Shown piece after piece: positions 26,817 through 35,162 of a stretch of 44,319 nucleotides of DNA. The stretch comes from Alphaproteobacteria bacterium. GTDB lineage: Bacteria > Pseudomonadota > Alphaproteobacteria > JAEULC01. Location of the stretch: the NCBI GenBank assembly GCA_020846275.1, contig JADLEG010000307.1, forward strand, positions 1 through 44,319, in the 5' to 3' direction. The stretch's first letter is position 1. Each line of letters starts with the position of its first letter. Position numbers and translations under genes: made by a program. The notes under the pieces were generated by a model that was not told where the DNA came from, made no database searches, and saw only the letters and a list, made by a program, of their open reading frames with translations.

Positions 26817-26854
26817 CGCTTGACCGCTGAAACGGGATCGTCAAGGGGAGAAGG

Positions 26855-27751
26855 ATGGCCGACGCGGATTTCGAAGTTCTGGACGAACGGTTCGGGCCGT
26901 GCGTCAAGACCAGCGCGCGCGTGGAGAAACTCTACGAGGGTTGCCGCTGGGCCGAGGGCCCCGCCTACTTCCCGGCGCATCGATCGCTGGTGTGGAGCGA
27001 CATTCCCAACGACCGCATGCTGCGCTGGGACGAAGCCACCGGCGCCGTCGGCGTGTTCCGCCAGCCCGCCGGCTATTCCAACGGCAATACCGTCGACCGC
27101 CAGGGCCGGCTGGTAAGCTGCGAGCACGGCAATCGCCGAGTCACGCGCACCGAGCATGACGGGTCGATCACCGTCATCGCCGACCGCTACCAGGGCAAGC
27201 GGCTCAATTCGCCCAACGACGTGGTCGTCAAGTCGGACGGGTCGATCTGGTTCACCGACCCCGCTTACGGCATCGATTCCGACTACGAGGGCCACAAGGC
27301 CGCGAGCGAGATTGGCGCCTGCCATGTCTTTCGCGTGGATCCCGCCTCGGGCGCGGTCGCCATCGTGGCCGACGACTTCGACCGGCCGAACGGACTCGCC
27401 TTCTCGCCCGACGAGCGCAAGCTCTACATCGCCGACAGCGGCGCGCCGCGGCACATGCGGGTGTTCGACGTCGCGGGCGACGGCCGGCTCGCCGGCGGCC
27501 GCGTGTTCGCGAAATGCACGGCAGGCATCTTCGACGGCTTCCGCTTCGACCGCGACGGGCGCCTATGGACCAGCGCGGCCGACGGCATCCACTGCTACCT
27601 CCCGGACTGCGCGCTGATCGGCAAGATCAGGATTCCCGAGCGCGTGGCGAATCTCTGCTTCGGCGGCCCGAAGGGCAACAGGATGTTCATCTGCGCCACG
27701 GGCTCGCTCTACGCGGTGCTGCTGCCCGTTAACGGCGCGGGGACGTTCTGA
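26855..27751 (+). CDS. SMP-30/gluconolactonase/LRE family protein
   Basis: A 298-residue six-bladed beta-propeller lactonase using a divalent metal. It shows the WAEGPAYFP motif with the metal-ligand Glu, then GYSNGNTVDRQGRLVSCEHG, RLNSPNDVVVKSDGSIWFTDPAYG (Asn ligand), RPNGLAFSPDERKLYIADSG (Asn) and FDGFRFDRDGRLWTSAADG (Asp). All four usual metal ligands therefore appear present. GGGGAGAAGG stands just before the ATG. No signal peptide is seen, so it is cytoplasmic. Divergence from otnK suggests hydrolysis of a four-carbon lactone such as threonolactone or erythronolactone to feed OtnK/OtnC. Sugar-acid lactones in general remain possible. Confidence 0.9.
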   Translation: MADADFEVLDERFGPCVKTSARVEKLYEGCRWAEGPAYFPAHRSLVWSDIPNDRMLRWDEATGAVGVFRQPAGYSNGNTVDRQGRLVSCEHGNRRVTRTEHDGSITVIADRYQGKRLNSPNDVVVKSDGSIWFTDPAYGIDSDYEGHKAASEIGACHVFRVDPASGAVAIVADDFDRPNGLAFSPDERKLYIADSGAPRHMRVFDVAGDGRLAGGRVFAKCTAGIFDGFRFDRDGRLWTSAADGIHCYLPDCALIGKIRIPERVANLCFGGPKGNRMFICATGSLYAVLLPVNGAGTF

Positions 27752-27878
27752 CGACAGAAGCGGCGGACCGTTTCATCCACGGAACCCTTTGCTTCGCGGC
27801 CACCGCATGCCAATCTCTGCCTGCCGATCCGGCAGCACCGCCTTCCGTCGCCAAACGCTCCCCCGAGGTTCCAACCCC

Positions 27879-28889
27879 ATGGCCGCATCACGCATCACGC
27901 CGACCATTGATTTCGAGAAGAATGGCCGGCAGACCGGCTTTCTCCGTCTGCTGCACTCCGTGCACGAATCCGCCTATGGCTGGATCCCGATCCCGGTCGC
28001 CTGCATCAAGAACGGCAAAGGGCCGACGGTGCTCTTGAATTCCGGCAACCACGGCGACGAGTACGAGGGCCAGGTCACGCTGATGAAGCTGATCCGCGAG
28101 TTGAAGCCCGAGCAAGTGCAGGGCCGGATCATCTTCAATCCCGCGTCGAACTTTCCCGCCGCCATGGCCGGCCGCCGGACCTCGCCGATCGACGGCGGCA
28201 ACCTCAACCGGTCCTTCCCCGGCGATCCGGACGGCGGCGTCACCAAGCAGATCGCGCACTATATCGATACCGAGATACTCTCGAAGTGCGACTTCGCCTT
28301 CGACCTCCACTCCGGCGGCAGCTCGCTGATGTACGTGCCGAGTTCGCTGGGCACGCTGGTGCCCGGCGAGACGGACCGCAACACCAAGGTGCTGGAATTG
28401 CTGCGCCAGTTCGGCGCGCCGATCGGCTATGTCTCCACGCGGCCGATGGGCGCCGACCAGACGCTGGGCGCATCGGCGTCGCGCCGCGGCGCCATCTCGA
28501 TCGGGACCGAGCTGGGCGGTTCGGGCACCGTCACGCCCGCCGCCCTGCGCGTCGGCGAGGCCGGCGTGCGGCGCCTGCTGAAACACATCGGCGTCGTGCC
28601 CGACATCAAGGTTGATCCCACGCCAGGCACGCGGCTGATGCAGGTCGGCGGGCCGGACTACTACGTCTACACGCCGGAGTTCGGCGGGGTGTTCGAACCG
28701 CTGGTGGAACTGGGCGACGAGATCAAGGCCGGCCAGCCGGCCGCCGCGATCCATTTCTCGCACACGCCCTGGCGCGAGCCCGAGATCGTCAAGTTCGAGC
28801 GGGATGGCGTGGTGCTGTGCAAGCGCATCCCCGGCCGCACCGAGCGCGGCGACTGCCTGTTCCACCTCGGCTCGGACTACAAGGCCTAG
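27879..28889 (+). CDS. Succinylglutamate desuccinylase/aspartoacylase family (M14) deacylase, DoeB-like
   Basis: A 336-residue zinc amidohydrolase that removes an acyl group from an N-acyl amino acid or diamine. The N-terminus TPTIDFEKNGRQTGFLRL closely follows the pattern I recall for DoeB (N-acetyl-diaminobutyrate deacetylase of ectoine breakdown). Zinc ligands are in NSGNHGDEYEG (His58, Glu61) and FDLHSGG (His144). NGGN-type substrate contacts are seen in IDGGNLNRSFPGDPDGG. The C-terminal barrel-sandwich domain contains GGVFEPLVELGDEIKAGQPAA. The ATG at 27879 is preceded by GAGG. An upstream in-frame ATG at 27789 adds non-family residues. No other ectoine genes are nearby, so the substrate is open. 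It shares its stop bases with the convergent DMFase-like gene. Confidence 0.85.
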   Translation: MAASRITPTIDFEKNGRQTGFLRLLHSVHESAYGWIPIPVACIKNGKGPTVLLNSGNHGDEYEGQVTLMKLIRELKPEQVQGRIIFNPASNFPAAMAGRRTSPIDGGNLNRSFPGDPDGGVTKQIAHYIDTEILSKCDFAFDLHSGGSSLMYVPSSLGTLVPGETDRNTKVLELLRQFGAPIGYVSTRPMGADQTLGASASRRGAISIGTELGGSGTVTPAALRVGEAGVRRLLKHIGVVPDIKVDPTPGTRLMQVGGPDYYVYTPEFGGVFEPLVELGDEIKAGQPAAAIHFSHTPWREPEIVKFERDGVVLCKRIPGRTERGDCLFHLGSDYKA

Positions 28890-31012
28890 GGCTTCGGGAT
28901 TGCGAAAGGCTGGGGGTCGATGAACCGGTCGACCACGTTGCGGATCAGGCGCGAGACGTTGTTGCGGTAGTTGTCGTGCGCCAGGCTCGCCACGAACGCG
29001 ATCGAGCCGGTCGAAAACACCGCCCCGCCGCTCGGGGTTTCGAAGAACACCATGTCGGCGCGGATCGCCGGGTTCTGCGCACCGTCCTGGCCCTGGCGAT
29101 TGGATAGGATCTCCTCGTTCACCAGCATGAAGGCGTTGGAGTGGTTCTCCGAGGAGGCGACCACCAGCCCGTGCGGCGGCGAGCCCAGGCGGCGGTCATA
29201 GATGTCGATCTCGAGACCCGCCGCGCCGTCGCCCGAGGCGCCGAAATCGCCGATGATCTCGTCGTCGATCCCCGCGAACAGAAACGCCGCGCGCGGATCG
29301 CACGACGCCGCCGTGCGGCGGTAGTAGCTCGAATTGTCGAAGCCCTGCGCATAGAAACCGACGCCGAACAGCATGTTCGGCGGCCAGCCGTTGCGCCGCC
29401 AGAGCCCGCCGAGCTCGCCCGTGGCGTGGTTGTACTGGCCCGGCATCTCCTCCCAGGCGCGGGTGCCGTCCTCGGCCCGTCGCAGCTCGATCATGCCCGG
29501 CCAGGCCGGCGGAAACGTGACGCGCCAGTAGAAGCCGTTGCCGCCCATGTACATGAACCGCCCGCCGCGGCTGAGGAACCCCTCCACCGCCTGCAGCATC
29601 TCGCTCGAATAGTATTCCGGATGGCTGGCGCTCATCACGGCCCGGTAGGACGACAGCAGGTCGGCGCCGCGATCCTGCAGCTCGTGGTCGCTGATGACGT
29701 CGTAGTCGATCCCCTGCTGGTCGAGCCAATCGATGATGCAGAGGTCCATCGCGAAGTTCCAGAAACGGCCGGTCGGGCGGAAATTGAACAGCGGCCGCCT
29801 GAAGGTCGAATGCCCGACGCCGTAGCCGTCGCGATAGACGTCGTAGGTCGAGTGCCCGAACTCGAAATGCTCGGCCAGGAAGACGTCGGTCAGGTCGACC
29901 GTCGGCAATGTGCCCATCGCCAGCTCGAACGGCCCGGGCGACATGCGCCGGCGGTAGTTGGCGTAGGCGAGATAGGTGACGGTCGAGGCCAGCACCGCCA
30001 GCTTGGCACAGCGCGCGCCCGGCCGGGGGCTGACGATCAGCCCGACATGGAACGGAAGGCTGCTTCCGGTCAGCTTGATCGCATAAAAGCCGCTCTTCAT
30101 CCGCTCCGGCAATTTGAAGCGCAGGCTCGGCTTCCATTCCGCGTCCGCCAGGTCGTCGGCATGGAAATGGATCGCCGCGTAGTGGCTGGGATCGAGCTTC
30201 CAGTGATGCACCGACCCGTCCCAGCGCGACCCCGTCACGGCGCGCTTCGGCGCATTGACCAGGCGCCCATGCAGGCGCGAGGGCGAGACGTCCTCGATCC
30301 GCGCCGTGTCGATGCCGCGCGAAAAATCCCATTGCGCGTCGACCGTGCCAGAGACAAGGCGCGGCGCCTCGAGCTTGCCGTAGAAATGCTCCGTCGCGCC
30401 GCCATCGGGCCCCGGCGCGGCGGCGAAGAACAAGGGACCGCTTGGCGCCGCGCCCGCCTCCAGCCTGCCCTCGGCGGACTGCGCGCGATCGGCATGCAGC
30501 CCGGCGAAGGGCGTGGCGGCGATCGCGGCCGCGCCGGTCGCGGGGTCGTAACGCGCCTCGATCCGGTGCCACCACTGGTCGCGCAGTGCCACGCCCGCGC
30601 TCAAGGCTCGATCGCCGACGAGCAGGGCCGGCGCGCCCGTTTCGTCGAGCACCAGGCGCAGCGTGCCCAGCGCCACCAGCGCCTGTCTGCCACGCCCCGG
30701 CAGGGTCGGATAGGCCAGGACGGAGATGGCGACAGCGCCGAGCGCCGGCAGGTTGTCGACGATGCCGTGGGAGCCGAAGCTGGTGCGCTGCTCGATGCCG
30801 TCATGCTCGCCGTCGACGGCCGAGGCGACGCGCTCTTCCTTCACGCCCGGCCCCTTGGGCCCGGTCTCGCCGCAGACCAGCCGCACCAGCTCGGCGCGAT
30901 AGCGCTTGGTCGGCTCGCAGACGCTGACCCGCAGCGTCACCTCGTCGCCGGGATAGGCGTAGAGCCGGTCGACGTAGCCGACGACGGTCGGCTTCTTGAG
31001 CTCGACCGTCAC
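28886..31012 (-). CDS. N,N-dimethylformamidase-like large (beta) subunit
   Basis: A 708-residue protein matching the DMFase large subunit, an iron enzyme that splits N,N-dimethylformamide into dimethylamine and formate. The N-terminal beta domain (GYVDRLYAYPGDEVTLRVSV) is followed by a LamG-like segment at about 145-255. The catalytic domain has VTYLAYANYRRRM (Tyr350 region), EFGHSTYDVYRDGYG (Tyr390 region), SASHPEYYSSEM (His464, Glu466) and MGGNGFYW (Asn492). In the Paracoccus enzyme, as I recall it, iron is held by two tyrosines and a glutamate (Y399, Y440, E521), with H519 and N547 close by. The last three align here with a constant offset of 55. The GTG at 31010-31012 overlaps the small-subunit TGA. 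The true amide substrate is unproven. Confidence 0.85.
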   Translation of the reverse strand: MTVELKKPTVVGYVDRLYAYPGDEVTLRVSVCEPTKRYRAELVRLVCGETGPKGPGVKEERVASAVDGEHDGIEQRTSFGSHGIVDNLPALGAVAISVLAYPTLPGRGRQALVALGTLRLVLDETGAPALLVGDRALSAGVALRDQWWHRIEARYDPATGAAAIAATPFAGLHADRAQSAEGRLEAGAAPSGPLFFAAAPGPDGGATEHFYGKLEAPRLVSGTVDAQWDFSRGIDTARIEDVSPSRLHGRLVNAPKRAVTGSRWDGSVHHWKLDPSHYAAIHFHADDLADAEWKPSLRFKLPERMKSGFYAIKLTGSSLPFHVGLIVSPRPGARCAKLAVLASTVTYLAYANYRRRMSPGPFELAMGTLPTVDLTDVFLAEHFEFGHSTYDVYRDGYGVGHSTFRRPLFNFRPTGRFWNFAMDLCIIDWLDQQGIDYDVISDHELQDRGADLLSSYRAVMSASHPEYYSSEMLQAVEGFLSRGGRFMYMGGNGFYWRVTFPPAWPGMIELRRAEDGTRAWEEMPGQYNHATGELGGLWRRNGWPPNMLFGVGFYAQGFDNSSYYRRTAASCDPRAAFLFAGIDDEIIGDFGASGDGAAGLEIDIYDRRLGSPPHGLVVASSENHSNAFMLVNEEILSNRQGQDGAQNPAIRADMVFFETPSGGAVFSTGSIAFVASLAHDNYRNNVSRLIRNVVDRFIDPQPFAIPKP

Positions 31013-31320
31013 GGCAGCACCAGTTCCTGGCCCGTCAGCGCGCGCCACCGGCGCTTGAAGCCCTCCCACTCGCCGTCCTCCAGCCGGTCGAACACCTGGT
31101 CGGTGAACAGGGTCGGCGGCTTGCCGTCGGGCTCGCGGTGGCCCAGCACCCAGCGGTTGGGCGCGATCGATACCAGGATCAGGTCCTGGCAGTTCTCGGC
31201 GCGGCGCATGACGTTGAGCAGCGCCTGCAGATCGGGGCTATGGCGGCCGAACGGCTTGGCGCGGTACTCGGCGGCCAGGTCGAGGCGCGCCGGGTCGATC
31301 GGCGGTGCGTTCCGCAGCAT
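31009..31320 (-). CDS. N,N-dimethylformamidase-like small (alpha) subunit
   Basis: A 103-residue protein encoded just before the large subunit, with overlap GTGA. It reads SPDLQALLNVMRRAENCQDL, ILVSIAPNRWVLGHREPDG, and PTLFTDQVFDRLEDGEWEGF. The size and position agree with the small DMFase subunit, which wraps the large one in an alpha/beta assembly. Its ATG at 31318-31320 overlaps the dehydrogenase stop by one base (TGATG). A TTG one codon upstream is possible but less likely. Function depends on the partner; alone it has no catalytic motif. Confidence 0.8.
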   Translation of the reverse strand: MLRNAPPIDPARLDLAAEYRAKPFGRHSPDLQALLNVMRRAENCQDLILVSIAPNRWVLGHREPDGKPPTLFTDQVFDRLEDGEWEGFKRRWRALTGQELVLP

Positions 31321-32375
31321 CAATTGCCCCCGTCGAAGCGCATGCCGAGGCTGGCCGCCGCTTCGTCAATATCGCGCCAGGTCGTGGCATCGATCTCGAT
31401 GCCCTCGGCGATGCGCCGGGCGCGCGCGATGCGCTCGGGCTCGCCGGGGATCAGCACCGGCTTCGTCGGATCGCTGGCGGGCGTGGTCTTCAGGTAGGCG
31501 ATCATGGCGTCGACCTCGCGATCGACGAAGCTCCGGTCGGTCATGCGCTCCGGGTCGATCACCACGGTCAGCATGCCGTTGACGATGCCGCGGTCGCGCG
31601 GGTTGGCCGGCTGGATCGTGCCGGCCCCCACGATCGCGCCGGCCAGCAGCTCGGCGATCAGCGCAAGCCCGTAGCCCTTGTGCTCGCCGAAGGGCGTCAC
31701 CGTGCCCTGGGGCGGCTCGTAGATCACCCGGGGATCGTCGGTCGGCTTGCCCTCGGCGTCGAGCAACGCGCCTGCCGGCACCTTCTTGCCCTCGTTGTAG
31801 GCCACGCGCACCTTGCCAAGCGCTATGCGGCTGGTGGCGAAGTCCAGGATGATCGGCTGGGTCGCCTTGGTGCCCGGCACGGCGATGCAGATCGGGTTGG
31901 TCGACATCCGCCCCTCGCGGCCGAGGAACGGCGAGACGCGCGGCGGGCCCGAGTTGCCGTTGACGAAATGGACCGCGAGCAGCCCCTCGGCGGCGACCCG
32001 TTCGCCATAGGCGCCGACCCGGCCGATATGATGGGTGTTGCGCAAGCCATGCACGGCCACCCCGTGCTGGCGCGCCGCCTTGATCGCCCAGCCCATCGCA
32101 TCGCGCGCGATGACCTGGCCATAGCCGTTGCGCCCGTCCCAGACCGCGAACGCGCCGGTATTGCTGACGATCTCGGGCGTGCGGTTGGGAACCAGGGTCT
32201 TCGCCTGCAGATTGCGCACGTAGTGCGGCAACATGCCCACGCCGTGGCTGTCATGGCCGGCCAGATTGGCGTCGACCAGGTGGTCGGCGACGGCCCGCGC
32301 CTCCGCCTCCCGGCTGCCGCCGGCCGCGATCAGGTTGCTGGTCAGGCGGCGTAGCCGCTGGTGTTCGATCCGCAC
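31320..32375 (-). CDS. Malate/L-lactate dehydrogenase family (Ldh2) NAD(P)-dependent oxidoreductase
   Basis: A 351-residue member of the Ldh2 fold (relatives: YlbC, ureidoglycolate dehydrogenase, sulfolactate dehydrogenase, delta-1-piperideine-2-carboxylate reductase). Marks are ANLAGHDSHGVGMLPHYVR (DSHG at 42-45), LRNTHHIGRVGAYGE (His115/His116 region), NGNSGPPRVSPFLGREGRMSTNPICIAVPG, LDFATSRIALGKV and PFGEHKGYGLALIAELLAG. The start is GTG at 32373-32375 with no strong ribosome-binding site. It is the first gene of the operon with the DMFase-like subunits, all overlapping by 1-4 bases. It should therefore act on a 2-hydroxy (or 2-oxo/imino) acid in the same pathway. Confidence 0.9.
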   Translation of the reverse strand: MRIEHQRLRRLTSNLIAAGGSREAEARAVADHLVDANLAGHDSHGVGMLPHYVRNLQAKTLVPNRTPEIVSNTGAFAVWDGRNGYGQVIARDAMGWAIKAARQHGVAVHGLRNTHHIGRVGAYGERVAAEGLLAVHFVNGNSGPPRVSPFLGREGRMSTNPICIAVPGTKATQPIILDFATSRIALGKVRVAYNEGKKVPAGALLDAEGKPTDDPRVIYEPPQGTVTPFGEHKGYGLALIAELLAGAIVGAGTIQPANPRDRGIVNGMLTVVIDPERMTDRSFVDREVDAMIAYLKTTPASDPTKPVLIPGEPERIARARRIAEGIEIDATTWRDIDEAAASLGMRFDGGN

Positions 32376-32597
32376 GGCCGCAAGAGTGTCGCTTGTGCGC
32401 CCGCAAGGTCAAGGCTCCTCGCGCGCCGGGCCGCGACGATGCTTGGCACGGCGCATGCTGTAAGGCTAAGGTAGCCGGGGAACAAGAAAACAGCGGGCTT
32501 CGGGGAGCTGGGGTATGGCGGGGCACGGTGGACGCGGATGCGGCCATTCCGTCGCGAGGACGCTGCGCGGGAGCAGGCTGCGGCGGAGCCTGCCGCG
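32376..32597. promoter_or_regulatory. Divergent promoter region, Ldh2 operon / hydroxyacid dehydrogenase operon
   Basis: A 222-bp gap between divergent starts. A candidate rightward promoter is TTGGCA at 32443-32448 and TAAGGT at 32467-32472, 18 bp apart, which is a modest match to a sigma-70-type site. No strong palindrome was found. Short open frames here have no recognisable product. Confidence 0.3.
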
Positions 32598-33548
32598 ATG
32601 ATTGCATCGCCATCCGCCACGACAACCCTCACCAAGCCTTCGATCAACGGAATGGGGCTGAACGACGGCCTAGCTGCCGTGCTGGGCGCGCGGTTCGACC
32701 TGCACCGCCTGCCCGATTCGATCGATCCGCAGGCCGAGGTTCTGGTGGCGATGGGGAACCGCGTCGACGACAAGGTGATCGGCCAGTTTCCCGCGCTGCG
32801 GCTGGTGGCCGTGCTGGGCGCGGGCTACGACAACGTGGACACCGCCGCACTCGGCCGGCGCGGCATCGCGCTTTCGAACACGCCCGGGTTGACGGATGCC
32901 TGCGTGGCCGACCTAGCCATGGGGCTGCTGATCGCCTCGCAGCGCGGGATGGTCACCGCCGACCGCTATCTGCGCGCGGGCAAATGGCCTGGTGCGCGCT
33001 TTCCGCTGATGCCGCGCTTCAGCGGCCGTCGGCTGGGGATTTACGGCCTGGGCCGGATCGGCGCGGCGATCGCGCGCCGCGCGGCCGGCTTCGACCTCGA
33101 GATAGCCTACCACAACCGCCGGCCGCGCGCGGACCTGCCCTATCGCTACATGGATGCGCTGGAGCCGCTGGCAGCTTGGAGCGACTACCTGGTCGTCGCC
33201 TGCCCGTCCTCGCCCGAAACGCGCCATCGCGTCGACGCCGGCGTGCTGAAGGCCCTGGGCCCGCAGGGCATCCTGGTCAATATCGCGCGCGGCGCCATCA
33301 TCGACGAGCCGGCGCTGGTCGCCGCGCTGGAGTCCGGAACGATCGCAGGCGCCGGGCTGGACGTGTTCGAGCGCGAGCCCGAAGTGCCGGCCAAGCTGCT
33401 GGCGATGGACAACGTCGTGCTGACCCCGCATATCGGCGGCGGCAGCATTGAAACCTGGGACGCCTGCTACGCCGGCGTGGTCCGCAACATCGAGAGTTTC
33501 TTCCGCACCGGGCGGGCGGCGACGCCCGTCGGCCTTGCGGCAACCTGA
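32598..33548 (+). CDS. D-isomer-specific 2-hydroxyacid dehydrogenase (NAD(P)-dependent)
   Basis: A 316-residue enzyme that interconverts a 2-oxoacid and a D-2-hydroxyacid (glyoxylate/hydroxypyruvate reductase-like). It shows VAVLGAGYDNVDTAALGRRG, the Rossmann motif LGIYGLGRIGAAIARRAAGF (148-167), NIARGAIIDEPALVAAL (Arg231), LDVFEREPEVP (Glu260) and VLTPHIGGGS (His278). So the Arg-Glu-His catalytic set is complete. The ATG at 32598 gives the normal family length; an upstream frame extension is not family-like. It lies 31 bp before a peptide-type binding-protein gene and appears to lead that operon. Confidence 0.92.
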   Translation: MIASPSATTTLTKPSINGMGLNDGLAAVLGARFDLHRLPDSIDPQAEVLVAMGNRVDDKVIGQFPALRLVAVLGAGYDNVDTAALGRRGIALSNTPGLTDACVADLAMGLLIASQRGMVTADRYLRAGKWPGARFPLMPRFSGRRLGIYGLGRIGAAIARRAAGFDLEIAYHNRRPRADLPYRYMDALEPLAAWSDYLVVACPSSPETRHRVDAGVLKALGPQGILVNIARGAIIDEPALVAALESGTIAGAGLDVFEREPEVPAKLLAMDNVVLTPHIGGGSIETWDACYAGVVRNIESFFRTGRAATPVGLAAT

Positions 33549-33579
33549 CCGATCGAACAGACAACGGAGGATGAACGTC

Positions 33580-35139
33580 ATGCACAAGACTTGGATACGC
33601 CACGGGCTCGCCGTCGGCTTGCTGGGACTGGCGACCCCCGCGCTCGCCGCGCCCTTTACCTGCCCCAAGAAGGGCGGCGATCTGGTGTTCGCGGGCGAGG
33701 CCAAGGTCAACAGCCTGGACCAGTACGCCTCGAACACCATCTCGACCCGCAACCTGGCGATGAACATCTACGAAGCGCTGATGACGCGCGACGAGAAGAA
33801 CGAGCCGATCCTCGACCTGGCGGAATCGATGGAGGAATCGGCCGACCGCAAGACCTACACGTTCAAGCTGCGCCAGGGCATCAAGTTCCACAACGGCAAG
33901 GAAATGACCTCTGCCGACGTGATGGCCTCGTTTGACCGCTACAACAAGATCGGCATCGAGCGCAGCAACCTGGTCAATGTCGAGAAATGGGAAGCGCCGG
34001 ACAAGTACACCTTCATCATCCGGATGAAGGTCGCGCAGCCGACCTTCATCGAGGACCTGAGCTCGTTCAGCGTGCCGATCGACATCTTCCCCGCCGAGCA
34101 GAAGGACGCCGAGCCGCTGCGGCTCGAGCCGATCGGCACCGGGCCGTTCAAGGTTGTCGAAAACGTCGCCGACAGCCATGTGAAGCTGGCGCGCTTCGAT
34201 GACTACAAGCCGAACCCGAAGTTCGAGGACCGCACCGGCTTCGGCGGGTACAAGGTCGCCTGCATCGATACGGTCACCTATCGCATCGTCACAGAGCCGG
34301 GCGCGCGCGTCGCTGGCCTGGAGACGGGCGAGCTGCAGGCCGTCGAGGACGTGCCGACCAAGGCCCAGGCCGACCTGAAGAAGAACCCGAAGATCACGCT
34401 GGTGCCGCTGGAGAACTGGTGGGTGCACATCATGCTGCCCAACACCAAGACGGCGCCCACCAACAACCTGGCCTTCCGCAAGGCGGTGCAGGCGGCGCTG
34501 GACATGGACGAGATCATGGATGCGTCCACCGACGGCGCCTACAAGCTGAACATCGGCTTCCAGTATCCCGGCCGCGCCACCTACACCGATGTCGGCAAGG
34601 AAACCTACAACCAGAAGAACGCCGCCGTGGCCAAGAAGTACCTGGCCGAGGCCGGCTACAAGGGCGAGCCGGTCGTCTTCATGACCAACAAGGACTACAC
34701 CAGCATGTACAATGCCGCGCTGGTGACGACCGAGCAGCTCAAGGCGGTCGGCATCAATGCCAAGCTCGAGGTGGTCGACTGGCCGACCTCGGTCAACCGC
34801 ATGTCGAAGGAGGCCGAGGGCTGGAACTTCTTCTACACCGGCTGGGGCACGCAGCCCGCCTTGGGCCCGCTGGCCACGATCAAGTTCTTCATCCCGCCCG
34901 GCGGTACCCAGGCGCCGACGCCGCCGGACCCGGAGCTGGAAGCCGCCTATGCCGAGATGCAGAACAAGCCGGACGTGGCCGGCCGGCAAGCGGGATTCGT
35001 GAAAGCGCAGAAGATCGCGCTGGAGAAGGTCTATGCGGTGCCGTTCGGCTCGCTGACCAAGGTCCAGGCGGTGCGGTCGAACGTGAAAGGCTTCAAGCCG
35101 TTCCGCGCGCCGCGCTTCTCGAACGTCTGGATCGAGTAG
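33580..35139 (+). CDS. Second peptide-type ABC importer, substrate-binding protein (SBP family 5)
   Basis: Periplasmic binding protein of 519 residues. It has a Sec-type signal (MHKTWIRHGLAVGLLGLATP, then ALA before APFTCPKKGG). This differs from the other two family-5 binding proteins in the window, which carry twin arginines. The family signature is LRQGIKFHNGKEMTSADVMA, with GTGPFKVVENV further on. GGAGG at 33566-33570 touches an ATG at 33571 and lies 9 bp before the ATG at 33580. The second is preferred. The permease, ATPase and GST genes follow on the same strand. Confidence 0.93.
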   Translation: MHKTWIRHGLAVGLLGLATPALAAPFTCPKKGGDLVFAGEAKVNSLDQYASNTISTRNLAMNIYEALMTRDEKNEPILDLAESMEESADRKTYTFKLRQGIKFHNGKEMTSADVMASFDRYNKIGIERSNLVNVEKWEAPDKYTFIIRMKVAQPTFIEDLSSFSVPIDIFPAEQKDAEPLRLEPIGTGPFKVVENVADSHVKLARFDDYKPNPKFEDRTGFGGYKVACIDTVTYRIVTEPGARVAGLETGELQAVEDVPTKAQADLKKNPKITLVPLENWWVHIMLPNTKTAPTNNLAFRKAVQAALDMDEIMDASTDGAYKLNIGFQYPGRATYTDVGKETYNQKNAAVAKKYLAEAGYKGEPVVFMTNKDYTSMYNAALVTTEQLKAVGINAKLEVVDWPTSVNRMSKEAEGWNFFYTGWGTQPALGPLATIKFFIPPGGTQAPTPPDPELEAAYAEMQNKPDVAGRQAGFVKAQKIALEKVYAVPFGSLTKVQAVRSNVKGFKPFRAPRFSNVWIE

Positions 35140-35162
35140 CCTCCTAGCGCGGGGACAGGGCA

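Noticed and set aside
27821..27835. CTGCCG-ATC-CGGCAG hairpin between the lactonase and the DoeB-like gene
   Set aside because: A 6-bp stem without a T-run is expected by chance in DNA this GC-rich. It is too weak to call a terminator or attenuator.
31013..31069. Longer start for the DMFase-like large subunit
   Set aside because: The GTG at 31012 overlaps the small-subunit stop as GTGA and starts at the conserved beta domain. The extra residues come from a shadow of the small subunit.
33571..33573. ATG directly after GGAGG as start of the second importer's binding protein
   Set aside because: There is no spacing between the ribosome-binding site and this ATG. The ATG nine bases on has good spacing and begins a proper signal peptide.
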